Source: DSWT01 sp035415725
GTDB lineage: Bacteria > Chloroflexota > Anaerolineae > B4-G1 > SLSP01
Assembly (NCBI GenBank): GCA_035415725.1
Contig: DAOOGN010000103.1
Coordinates: 1 to 14,260, forward strand
Direction of reading: 5' to 3'
DNA length: 14,260 bases
Positions 1-7,800 of this stretch are shown here, piece after piece. Position 1 is the stretch's first letter. Each line of letters opens with the position of its first letter. A program made the position numbers and the translations under genes. Under the pieces are notes generated by a model. It was not told the DNA's origin. It made no database searches and saw nothing but the letters and a program-made list of their open reading frames with translations.

Positions 1-2268
1 CCGGGGATGCTCTACGCCAAAATCCTCCACAGCCCGCACGCCCACGCGCGTATCAAGGACATCGACACGCGCCAGGCCGAAGCCTTGCCCGGCGTCCGCG
101 CCGTGCTGACGTACAAGAATGTCCCGCGGGTAGTCTATTCGACGGCAGGCCAATCGTACCCCACGCCGGGGCCGCTGGACTACGTCAGCTTCGACAACAA
201 GGTGCGCTACGTGGGGGACCGCGTCGCCGCCGTCGCCGCCGAAACGCCGGAGATCGCCGCGCAGGCACTCGAACTCATCAAGGTGACCTACGAAGTGCTG
301 CCGCCCGTCCTCACCCTCGACGCGGCCATGGCCGCCGGCGCGCCGATCATCCATGACCAACCCGACTACGTCAATTTCGGCGACAGCGACCCGGCCAAAA
401 ACCTCGTCGCCAAAGTCACCATCGACATCGGCGATGTGGATGCGGCGTGCGCCGGCGCCGACTACGTCTTCGAGACCGAGGTGGAGACGCAGAAGATGAA
501 GCACGTGCCGCCGGAGCCGTGGGTCACGCTCACCTACTGGGACGAGGATGACCGCCTGGTTATCCTGACCTCGACGCAGGTGCCGTTCCACGTGCGCCGC
601 GTCCTTGCGCCCGTGCTGGGTCTCACCGAAGGGCAGATTCGCGTCATCAAACCACGTATCGGCGCCGCCTTTGGCAATAAACAGGAGATCTACGAGGATA
701 TCCCCGCGCATCTGACCATCGCTACCGGGCGTCCGGTGCTGCTGGAGCTGACACGCGAGGAACAGTTCATCTACACCGTCACCCGCCACCCGATGCGCGT
801 GCACTACCGCGTCGGTGTGCGCAAAGATGGAACGATGGTCGCCCAGGACATGCGCGCGTGGAGCGATACCGGCGCGTATGGCGGCCACGGCCTGACGGTG
901 CTCGGCAATACGGGACATAAGACGCTGCCCCTCTACAACACGCCCAACGTGCGTTTCTGGGGCGAAACCTACTACACGACCCTGCCCCGCGCGGGCGCGT
1001 ATCGCGGGTACGGCGTCACTCAAGGCGCCGTTGCCACCGAGACGCTCATCACCCGCATCGCTGTGGAGATGGGGATGGACCCGTTGGCCTTCCGCCTGAA
1101 CAACATTATCCAGCCGCACACGGAGAACATTATGAGCAAAGTGTGGAGCGAGGGCCGCGAAGCGCACGGTGAGATGATCGAAACGAACGCTCTGCGCGAA
1201 GCCGCCATTCAGGGGGCAGCGGCGGTGGGCTGGGCGCAGAAGTACGGCAACCCGCACTGGCACACCGTTCCCGGTGCGCCTCACTTGCGGCGCGGCATCG
1301 GCGTGGCGTTCCTGATGCAAGGCTCCGGCATCCCCAACCTCGACATGGCCGCCGCCAGCATCAAGATGAACGACGACGGCTCCTTTAACCTGCTGATCGG
1401 TGCGACCGACCTGGGGACCGGCTCCGATACCGTCCTGGGTCAGATTGCCGCCGAGGTGCTCGGTTGCACGCTCGATAAGCTCATCATTCGTTCGTCTGAC
1501 ACCGATATGACGCCCTTCGATAAGGGCGCGTATGCGTCGAGCACGACGTACATCAGCGGCGGGGCCGTAGCGCGCGCGGCGGAAGATGTGGCGCGGCAGA
1601 TCAAGGCCGTTGCCGCCGACATGACCGGCATCCCCGCCGATGACATTACCCTGCGCTACAACTACGCCTGGCTTGGGCAGCCATCGCCGGTCGCCGGTCA
1701 GCCGTCAGCCGTCAGCGATCAGCCTTCCCTCTCTTTCCGCGACATCGCGATGTACGCCACGCACCAGCAGAACCAACATCAAATTATGGGAACGGCGTCC
1801 TTCGTTAGCCCCGTCAGCCCGCCGCCTTTCGCCGCTCAGTTTGCCGAAGTCACCGTGGATACGGAGACCGGGCAGACGACGGTGGACAATCTGCTTATCG
1901 CGCTGGATGCCGGCACGATCGTCAACCCGCTCACTGCCGAGGGCCAGGCCGAGGGGGGGATGCATCAGGCGCTCGGCTATGCGCTCACCGAAGAGCTGGT
2001 CTACGACGAAGCCGGACGCACGCTCAACCCGCGCTTCGACGATTATCGCGTCTTCCGCGCGGACGAAAGCCCGCCGATGGAGACGCTCTTCGTGCAGACA
2101 TTCGAGCCGTCGCACCCGGTCGGTGTCAAATCTGTGGCGGAGATCGTCGTCAACGGCGTCGCGCCGGCCGTCCTCAACGCCATCTACGACGCCACCGGCG
2201 TGATGATGACGCGCACCCCGGTCACGCCGGAGCGCTTGTGGCGCGCACTGCGCGAGGCGAAGGGATAA
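1..2268 (+). CDS. Xanthine dehydrogenase-family molybdenum-binding subunit (5' truncated by window)
   Basis: Large molybdopterin-cytosine-dinucleotide subunit of a xanthine dehydrogenase/aldehyde oxidase-type hydroxylase (COG1529), which hydroxylates N-heterocycles or aldehydes and passes electrons to FeS and FAD partners. The frame is open from base 1, and Pro-Gly before the first Met matches the family's interior 'lpGMLya' segment, so the real start lies upstream and about 30-45 residues are missing. Counting the Met at base 7 as residue 1: the hammerhead domain starts with SPHAHARI; a GAAFGNK segment at 219-225 stands where the family usually has GGGFGGK; AYRGYG is at 331-336; the GATDLGTGSDT segment opens the second cofactor domain; and Glu712 in SVAE aligns with the catalytic Glu of GVGE. 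AYRGYG differs from CoxL motifs (AYRCSFR, AYRGAGR), so CO dehydrogenase is unlikely. Substrate is not decidable. The electron-transfer subunits are not in the window and may lie upstream. A heptamer repeat sits in frame at residues 557-574. Confidence 0.9.
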   Translation, partial: PGMLYAKILHSPHAHARIKDIDTRQAEALPGVRAVLTYKNVPRVVYSTAGQSYPTPGPLDYVSFDNKVRYVGDRVAAVAAETPEIAAQALELIKVTYEVLPPVLTLDAAMAAGAPIIHDQPDYVNFGDSDPAKNLVAKVTIDIGDVDAACAGADYVFETEVETQKMKHVPPEPWVTLTYWDEDDRLVILTSTQVPFHVRRVLAPVLGLTEGQIRVIKPRIGAAFGNKQEIYEDIPAHLTIATGRPVLLELTREEQFIYTVTRHPMRVHYRVGVRKDGTMVAQDMRAWSDTGAYGGHGLTVLGNTGHKTLPLYNTPNVRFWGETYYTTLPRAGAYRGYGVTQGAVATETLITRIAVEMGMDPLAFRLNNIIQPHTENIMSKVWSEGREAHGEMIETNALREAAIQGAAAVGWAQKYGNPHWHTVPGAPHLRRGIGVAFLMQGSGIPNLDMAAASIKMNDDGSFNLLIGATDLGTGSDTVLGQIAAEVLGCTLDKLIIRSSDTDMTPFDKGAYASSTTYISGGAVARAAEDVARQIKAVAADMTGIPADDITLRYNYAWLGQPSPVAGQPSAVSDQPSLSFRDIAMYATHQQNQHQIMGTASFVSPVSPPPFAAQFAEVTVDTETGQTTVDNLLIALDAGTIVNPLTAEGQAEGGMHQALGYALTEELVYDEAGRTLNPRFDDYRVFRADESPPMETLFVQTFEPSHPVGVKSVAEIVVNGVAPAVLNAIYDATGVMMTRTPVTPERLWRALREAKG
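1682..1724. repeat. Heptanucleotide tandem array inside the hydroxylase gene
   Basis: Six degenerate 7-nt units lie head to tail: CATCGCC, GGTCGCC, then after one extra G, GTCAGCC, GTCAGCC, GTCAGCG and ATCAGCC. They encode a Gln/Pro/Ser/Val-rich stretch (about residues 557-574) just before the conserved LSFRDIA segment. The unit resembles the GTCAGCC/GGCTGAC heptamer repeats I recall between genes in several bacterial genomes; here it keeps the frame open. Confidence 0.75.
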
Positions 2269-2286
2269 CTCTACAGCAGCATCACG

Positions 2287-2317
2287 AAAAGCGGCGCGCA
2301 TCAGGCGCCGCTTTTTT
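2287..2317 (+). terminator. Intrinsic terminator of the hydroxylase gene
   Basis: An 11-bp perfect stem (2287-2297 with 2305-2315), 7-nt loop and T-run up to 2317, starting 19 bases after the stop codon. The A-run on the left arm pairs with the T-run, so it may also work on the other strand. It separates the hydroxylase transcript from the next gene. Confidence 0.9.
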
Positions 2318-2357
2318 GTTACCAACCTGACAGGTCTCTAGCCAGAAACGCATTTTG

Positions 2358-2366
2358 TGCTATGAT
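2358..2366 (+). promoter_or_regulatory. Possible extended -10 promoter for the DUF4914-type gene
   Basis: TGCTATGAT fits an extended -10 (TGn then TATGAT at 2361-2366). It lies between the upstream terminator and the RBS and would give a leader of about 75 nt. No good -35 is found at 17 bases; CTGACA at 2327-2332 is 28 bases away, too far. The assignment rests on one motif. Confidence 0.35.
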
Positions 2367-2429
2367 GGTACGGATATTTCAGGTCGTCGCTCTCTGCCCA
2401 GCCCAGGGGTGCACGACCGGTCAGTGAGC

Positions 2430-2439
2430 AGGAAAGGAG
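2430..2439 (+). promoter_or_regulatory. Ribosome binding site fixing the start at 2448
   Basis: AGGAAAGGAG ends 8 bases before the ATG at 2448. The frame is open back to an ATG at 2355, but that one has no purine-rich site before it and would overlap the candidate -10, so 2448 is preferred. Confidence 0.75.
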
Positions 2440-2447
2440 AAGACGCG

Positions 2448-4325
2448 ATGGATTGGCACAGTTACCATCCGCCGGAGGATGCGCGGCGGATTCTTGAGGC
2501 ATGTCCCGCATGGACCCCCGCCAGTTCGATCAACGAGCTGGTCAATATGGCCTGCGGCGGGTTAGGCAGCAACTATACGGAAGTGACCTACGATATACCC
2601 GACCGCGGCAAAGTCCTCGAAGCGACGGTCTCCCGGGTGCGGAACGGCGTCGCGGTCAACTATCCCGAACCGTATATGCGCCGCCGCGACCCGGATTGTC
2701 TGGTCGTCGCCGATAACAAACCTACCGATAAACCCACGTTCAAAGAGCGCTACGGCGAAGACTTTGATGCAGTCCGGCAGGCTACGTTTGAGTGGCTGAA
2801 GAGTCAGCCTGTGGTGATATTCGCGTTCACCGCCGGACCTAAGGGCATGGGCAGTGACGCGCTTTGCATGGCGCCGGCCAATGCAGGTTTCTTTGCCCTG
2901 GCATTGGCGTTGTTGCAAGGGATCATACCCGCCGCCGAACTGCCGGCGGATTTTTATCCGGCCTCCATCATCTACGTCGCGCCGACTTTCCGGCACACCC
3001 ATTTCGCCGGCAAGCAGGTCGTCGTCCACAACCGGCTGGATGATCTGCACGAGATGTTCTCCTACAATCTCTATCCCGGCCCCAGCGCCAAGAAGGGCGT
3101 CTATGGGATGTTGATCACGCAGGGTGAGCGCGAAGGCTGGGTCACGGCGCATTGTTCCGCCGTGCGCGTCGTCACGCCTTATGACAACACCGTCGTCATC
3201 ATGCACGAGGGTGCGAGCGGCGGGGGCAAAAGTGAGATGCTCGAACAAGCGCACCGCGAAAACGACGGACGGCTACTGCTAGGTGAGAACATCGTCACCG
3301 GCGAGAAGCGCTATCTCGAAATCCCGCGCACCTGCGATTTGAACCCGGTCGCCGACGATATGGCCGTGTGCCATCCCTCTATCCAGAAGAACAATGGGCG
3401 TTTGACGATTGTGGATGCCGAGGAGGCGTGGTTTGTGCGCGTCAATCACATCGACCACTACGGCACCGATGTTCATCTGGAGCGTATGACCGCCGAAGCG
3501 ACCACACCGATGCTCTTCCTCAACATCGATGCCGTGCCGCGCGGGCGTGCGCTGATCTGGGAGCACACGGAGGACGCGCCCGGTAAACGTTGCCCGAACC
3601 CCCGCGTCGTCGTGCCGCGCTCTGTCGTGCCTGATATCGTCAATGAGCCGGTACGGGTAGATATCCGCAGCTTTGGTGTGCGCACGCCGCCCTGCACCCG
3701 CGAAAATCCCACCTACGGCATCATCGGGTTGTTTCACCTGCTGCCACCCGCGCTCGCCTGGCTGTGGCGGCTTGCTGCCCCGCGGGGTCACGAAAACCCA
3801 AGTATCACCGACAGCGAGGGGATGGTCAGTGAAGGCGTCGGTTCATACTGGCCCTTCGCCACGGGGCGCAAGGTGGATCAGGCCAATCTTCTGCTGGCGC
3901 AGTTCCGCGATAATACCCGCACCCGTTACATCCTTTGCCCTAGCCAGTACATCGGCGCGTGGCGGGTGGGATTTATGCCGCAGTGGATCGCTCGCGAGTA
4001 TCTGGCGCGGCGCGGGGTGGCGCCTTTCAAACCGGAACAACTGCGTCCCACACGTTGCAATTTGCTGGGGTATCGCCTGCACCATTTGCAGGTTGAAGGG
4101 CGTTTTGTGACTAACTATCTGACCAAAGTGGAGATACAACCCGAAGTCGGTGAAGAAGTCTACGACATCGGTGCGCAGATCCTGACCAATTTCTTCCATC
4201 AGTGTTTGAAGGAATTTTATACCGACGATCTGCTGCCTCTGGGACGTCGCATTATCGAGTGTTGTTTCGACGGTGGCGGCGTTGCCGATTACGAGGCGCT
4301 TATCCCTTCCCATCCCGGCGATTGA
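2448..4325 (+). CDS. DUF4914-type, PEP carboxykinase-like P-loop protein of unknown function
   Basis: A 625-residue soluble protein with no signal peptide. I recognise it as a DUF4914-like protein, a family of unknown function, from overall sequence and length; no search was run. Visible landmarks: a GPKGMGSD segment near residue 130; KKGVYGML, followed by AHCSA (His235-Cys236-Ser237-Ala238); and about 20 residues later a P-loop GASGGGKS (255-262). That order and spacing mirror PEP carboxykinase, where a KKG...MN segment precedes MHCSAN and then the kinase-1a loop GLSGTGKT. A DAEEAWFVRV segment about 60 residues after the HCSA motif could be a weak counterpart of kinase-2, and CPNPRVVVPR lies further on. 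Nucleotide binding is therefore likely, but substrate and reaction are unknown and genuine PEPCK activity is doubtful because the loop and the other motifs are altered. It is separated from the hydroxylase gene by a terminator and from the next gene by 508 bp, so it is probably monocistronic. Confidence 0.82.
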   Translation: MDWHSYHPPEDARRILEACPAWTPASSINELVNMACGGLGSNYTEVTYDIPDRGKVLEATVSRVRNGVAVNYPEPYMRRRDPDCLVVADNKPTDKPTFKERYGEDFDAVRQATFEWLKSQPVVIFAFTAGPKGMGSDALCMAPANAGFFALALALLQGIIPAAELPADFYPASIIYVAPTFRHTHFAGKQVVVHNRLDDLHEMFSYNLYPGPSAKKGVYGMLITQGEREGWVTAHCSAVRVVTPYDNTVVIMHEGASGGGKSEMLEQAHRENDGRLLLGENIVTGEKRYLEIPRTCDLNPVADDMAVCHPSIQKNNGRLTIVDAEEAWFVRVNHIDHYGTDVHLERMTAEATTPMLFLNIDAVPRGRALIWEHTEDAPGKRCPNPRVVVPRSVVPDIVNEPVRVDIRSFGVRTPPCTRENPTYGIIGLFHLLPPALAWLWRLAAPRGHENPSITDSEGMVSEGVGSYWPFATGRKVDQANLLLAQFRDNTRTRYILCPSQYIGAWRVGFMPQWIAREYLARRGVAPFKPEQLRPTRCNLLGYRLHHLQVEGRFVTNYLTKVEIQPEVGEEVYDIGAQILTNFFHQCLKEFYTDDLLPLGRRIIECCFDGGGVADYEALIPSHPGD

Positions 4326-4370
4326 AACCTCGCCAGGCAGACCTGTTGGTCGGGTATAAAATAAACTGCT

Positions 4371-4397
4371 AATCTCACCAATCTGCGCGAATCTGGC
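4371..4397. repeat. AATCT-periodic short repeat
   Basis: AATCT starts at 4371, 4380 and 4390, so three units lie 9 and 10 bases apart. The phrase CACCAATCTG inside it is also found on the minus strand at the end of the tmk gene, suggesting the same dispersed repeat family. Confidence 0.5.
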
Positions 4398-4446
4398 TTG
4401 AAAAATTTCGGAGGCCGGCCACAGTTTTGCAGACGGGATTTTGGTA

Positions 4447-4488
4447 GGGTGTGGCGGGCGGCTTTGCCGCCCGCCACACCCGTTTTTT
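4447..4488 (+). terminator. Strong hairpin with T-run; likely terminator of the DUF4914-type gene
   Basis: A 16-bp perfect stem (4447-4462 with 4466-4481), a TTT loop and six T's at 4483-4488. It is about 120 bases after the stop codon. The same stem recurs at the window's right edge, where no plus-strand gene needs termination, so this is also part of a dispersed repeat. Confidence 0.7.
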
Positions 4489-4530
4489 CGCTCCCTTCTC
4501 CCTTACAAGCGGGGGAGAAGGGGTAGGGAG
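4447..4530 (+). repeat. Composite hairpin repeat A, copy 1
   Basis: The GC-rich hairpin with T-run is followed by a TTCGCTCCCTTCT segment and a second hairpin (CCCTTCTCCC at 4493-4502 pairs with GGGAGAAGGG at 4513-4522). Copy 2 at 14187-14260 keeps the same order: stem, T-run, TTCGCCCCCTTCT and a GCGGGGGA segment. Confidence 0.75.
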
Positions 4531-4656
4531 ATGAAAGGGGATCTCGTTTAATCCAACCGTAATTCGATCTTAACCATCGTTTACCAGGACCCGCCTATAA
4601 TCAAATTAAGGAAAGTGGGTTCTTCAGGATTCCGTGTGGTCGAAATAAGAAACCGG

Positions 4657-4719
4657 CCACAGATTTCACGGATTGACACGCAAAGTATCAAAAATCAGTG
4701 CAATCCGTGTCATCCGTGG
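4657..4719. repeat. Imperfect inverted repeat of the ATCCGTG family
   Basis: Arms 4657-4675 and 4701-4719 pair at 16 of 19 positions around a 25-nt centre. The right arm holds ATCCGTG twice, 9 bases apart. It resembles the 'aatccgtgtcatccgtgg' dispersed intergenic repeats I remember from many bacterial genomes; no search was done. Confidence 0.65.
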
Positions 4720-4788
4720 CATAAAACTGTTTTTCCATCACCACGCCAAGTCCCAGAGGACCGGAAAGTGCCAACCTCGTGAGAGTTG

Positions 4789-4805
4789 ACAACATTCACA
4801 ACATT
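4789..4805 (+). promoter_or_regulatory. Short direct repeat overlapping a TTGACA, before the giant gene
   Basis: ACAACATT occurs at 4789-4796 and 4798-4805, and the first copy overlaps TTGACA (4786-4791), a perfect -35 hexamer. The nearest -10-like hexamer, TATAGC at 4815, is 23 bases away, too far for a standard promoter. It could be an operator or a chance repeat. Confidence 0.25.
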
Positions 4806-4820
4806 TCTCTGAAGTATAGC

Positions 4821-4828
4821 AGGAGGTG
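4821..4828 (+). promoter_or_regulatory. Consensus ribosome binding site of the giant gene
   Basis: AGGAGGTG is a near-perfect anti-16S match. AGGAGG ends 7 bases before ATG 4834, which begins a clear signal peptide. An out-of-frame ATG at 4826 overlaps the site and is not used. Confidence 0.85.
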
Positions 4829-4833
4829 ATAGA

Positions 4834-7800
4834 ATGGTTAGGAAAAGTGCGGTCCTCACGGGAACGGTTTTATTGGCCTTTGGCGCTATCCTGTTGCTGT
4901 TTGTACTTTTCTCTCCTCCGCCGGCGACGACGTATGCTGCTCCACCTCCTGACTGTGAACATATCACTCAAGACATCATCAGCCATACAACATGGAGTGC
5001 CGCATGCTATGAGATTATGACCACGACGGTCACCATCAACCCTGGCGTCGTCCTCACTATCTTACCGACAGGCGCAGGGACAACTATCTACTTCCAAACC
5101 AGCACACGGCTCCAGGTGGAGGGCAATCTCCAGGCCCTTGGAACCGCCAGCCGCCCCATCACCTTTACCGCCTCCAATCCAACGGCAGTCAGCCCATGTG
5201 GCGGGCAGGGCCGGTGGCTGGGCATCCTCTTTGGGACGAACAGCTTCCGGAACCGCATCCAATATGCGCGCATCGAATATGCCTGCACCGGCATTGTCCC
5301 CAGCGGATCGACGCAGGCCGGCGATGGCGACTGGATTCTATCCAACACCCTGCGCTATAACGGCGGAATAGGCGAATTCAACGGCGCCATCGGCGGGGAC
5401 ATCGACTACTCCGAGATCAGGAACAACACCATCTACAGCTCCAGCAACGGCATTGTCTTGAATGAAGGCAGTCACAACATCATGGCGGACAATATCATCA
5501 GGGACATCGCCCACGTGGGTCTGCATCTGAAGAGCGGCGGTACCGGCGGGGGCAATTACAACACCATCCGCAACAACGAAATCTACAACTGCGCCGGGGC
5601 CGGCATCCTGGTGGCCGATAGCCACGATAATTCCATCACAGAAAACGTGCTTCATCATTGCGGCGCCGAAGGGATCCGCCTGGACAGCGGCAGCTATAAC
5701 CAGGTGTTCAGCAATACCATTCACAGCACGATGCTCACCACCGGCAACTTTGGGGGAGCGGTGTCTTTGCTGGGGCAGAGCGGAGCGCAAGTGCAGGGTA
5801 ACCACGTGTATAACAATGGCGGCGGCAGTGGCTATCAGGCCGCTGTGTATGTGGGGACTAGCCCTGATTATGCGACCAACCGGATTTTGGCAAATGTCCT
5901 TTACAACCAAGAGGGCGACGCCATCGAATATGCCGCCGGCAATGGCTATGCCGGCCTTATAGCGCAAAATAACGCCTTGTGTGCCGTTGCAGCTTTTGAA
6001 CTGCGCGATGACGTCATCAACCGTTTGTATGCGACGGACGCCCGGTACAGCCTCTGGGGCTTCCCTGACGCCAACACGCCTACCAACGGGGTCAACTTTA
6101 CGGGTATGCCGAATGTCACCCCCTGGATCACGCTGGCTATCCCCTCAAGCAATGCTTATGGCGTCGTTACCGTGACCCTGCGTGCGCCCAATGGGGCCAC
6201 CGTGCCGCGCACCCCGACCGTCCTGCCGGTGGATTCGCCCATTCCTGATGCCCGGCGCGTCACCCTGACGTCGAATTGGGGGCATTTCACCACGCCGGCG
6301 TTGCTGCTCGACGACACCGGCCTGGCGACGGCGCAACTTGTCCCTTCAACGACTCTCCCGGCGCCGGCGCGTATTCTCGTGACCGTGACCGACTTCTGCG
6401 GGTATTCGGTCAGTGCCCTGCTGGCCGTGCCGGATCTGGTCATCACCAAGACGACTGTGACCACCCAGACGGTGATCGGTGGGCCGGTGACCTACCGGAT
6501 CGATTATGCCAACCTGGGCGACTCGGCCGCCGCCAACCTTGCTATCCACGATACATTGCCGGTGGGGATGGGGTGGGTCGCGGATACCGCCGTACCGCCC
6601 TGGACGCGCGTGGCGACGACGCCGGACATTGTCTGGACGCTGCCGGGGCTGGCGGCGGGCGCGCGCGGCAGTTTCCTGGTGACGACCACGGTAAACAGCG
6701 CGGATGCCTGTGGCCTGCAATTGACCAATCTGGCGATCATCACCGGCACTACATTGGAAGCGCGCCTGGACAACAACGCCGATAGTGCTGCGCCGCTGAC
6801 GGTATTGTGTCCTTCCATCGAAATCACCAAGACCGGACCGTCGCTGTCCAAAGTCACCGATGTCGTCACTTACACGTACACCATCAGGAACACCAGCGTC
6901 CCGTCGTCTACACCGCCGCTGGATAGAGTGAGTATCGTCGATGCCGGTGTCGGGTGGCCGGGTCTGGGCAATCTGACGGCGCGCGGCTGTACTCCCCTGG
7001 CGACCGGCGCCGTGTGCACTTTCCAGGTGCCCTATACCGTCGTCGCCGGCGTCCCCGATCCCCTCGTCAATGTCGTCACGGCGACTTACCGACTCACCAC
7101 GTTCAACCAGGTGGCTACGGCGACGGATAGCCACAGCGTCAACCTGTTCCAGCCGTCCATTACTTTCGCCAAGACGGGCGAGCCGCTGAGCAAAGTCGGC
7201 GATTCGACCACGTACACGTTGACGCTGGACAACACCAGTTCCAATGACACACCCGACTTGCGCTGTCGCCTCACCGATGCGCTGTTGGGTCTCGATCAAG
7301 TGGTGACGCTGGCCTGGAACGCTGTGCCCTACGTGTTGACGCGCCCGTTCACCGTTCCCGTGGGCGCGCTCGATCCGCTGGTCAACACGGCGAACGTCGC
7401 CTGCTCGCCCGTGGGCTTCGCCAATGTCATCACGGCGACGGATAGCCACAGCGTCAACCTGTTCCAGCCGTCCATTACTTTCGCCAAGACGGGCGAGCCG
7501 CTGAGCAAAGTCGGCGATTCGACCACGTACACGTTGACGCTGGACAACACCAGTTCCAATGACACACCCGACTTGCGCTGTCGCCTCACCGATGCGCTGT
7601 TGGGTCTCGATCAAGTGGTGACGCTGGCCTGGAACGCTGTGCCCTACGTGTTGACGCGCCCGTTCACCGTTCCCGTGGGCGCGCTCGATCCGCTGGTCAA
7701 CACGGCGAACGTCGCCTGCTCGCCCGTGGGCTTCGCCAATGTCATCACGGCGACGGATAGCCACAGCGTCAACCTGTTCCGTCCCGCCGTCCAGGTGGAC

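Larger units (their letters stand above)
4326..4833. other. 508-bp gene-free spacer made largely of short repeats
   Basis: No convincing ORF or RNA gene is seen. From left to right it holds a 9-10-nt periodic AATCT repeat (4371-4397), a GC-rich hairpin with T-run plus a second pyrimidine/purine hairpin (4447-4530), an AT-richer stretch with an isolated TATAAT (4596-4601), an imperfect inverted repeat (4657-4719), a short direct repeat (4789-4805) and the RBS of the giant gene. The decamer CCGGCCACAG occurs twice, at 4415-4424 and 4653-4662. Confidence 0.7.

Noticed and set aside
1..2268. Aerobic CO dehydrogenase large subunit
   Set aside because: The CoxL signatures (AYRCSFR or AYRGAGR) are absent; the matching position reads AYRGYG.
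2355..2447. Upstream start for the DUF4914-type protein
   Set aside because: No RBS before 2355, the extra 31 residues look non-coding, and a good RBS stands before 2448.
4289..4477. Small minus-strand ORF of 62 codons over the DUF4914 gene end and spacer
   Set aside because: It starts inside the terminator hairpin, has no RBS and shows no recognisable features.
4596..4601. Perfect TATAAT as a promoter -10 for the giant gene
   Set aside because: No acceptable -35 at 16-18 bases, and it would give a leader of over 220 nt crossing an inverted repeat. One hexamer alone in an AT-richer patch is weak evidence.
7117..7780. Possible CRISPR or rearrangement hot-spot array
   Set aside because: The units are 315 bp, identical throughout, in frame and coding for a protein module; there are no spacers.
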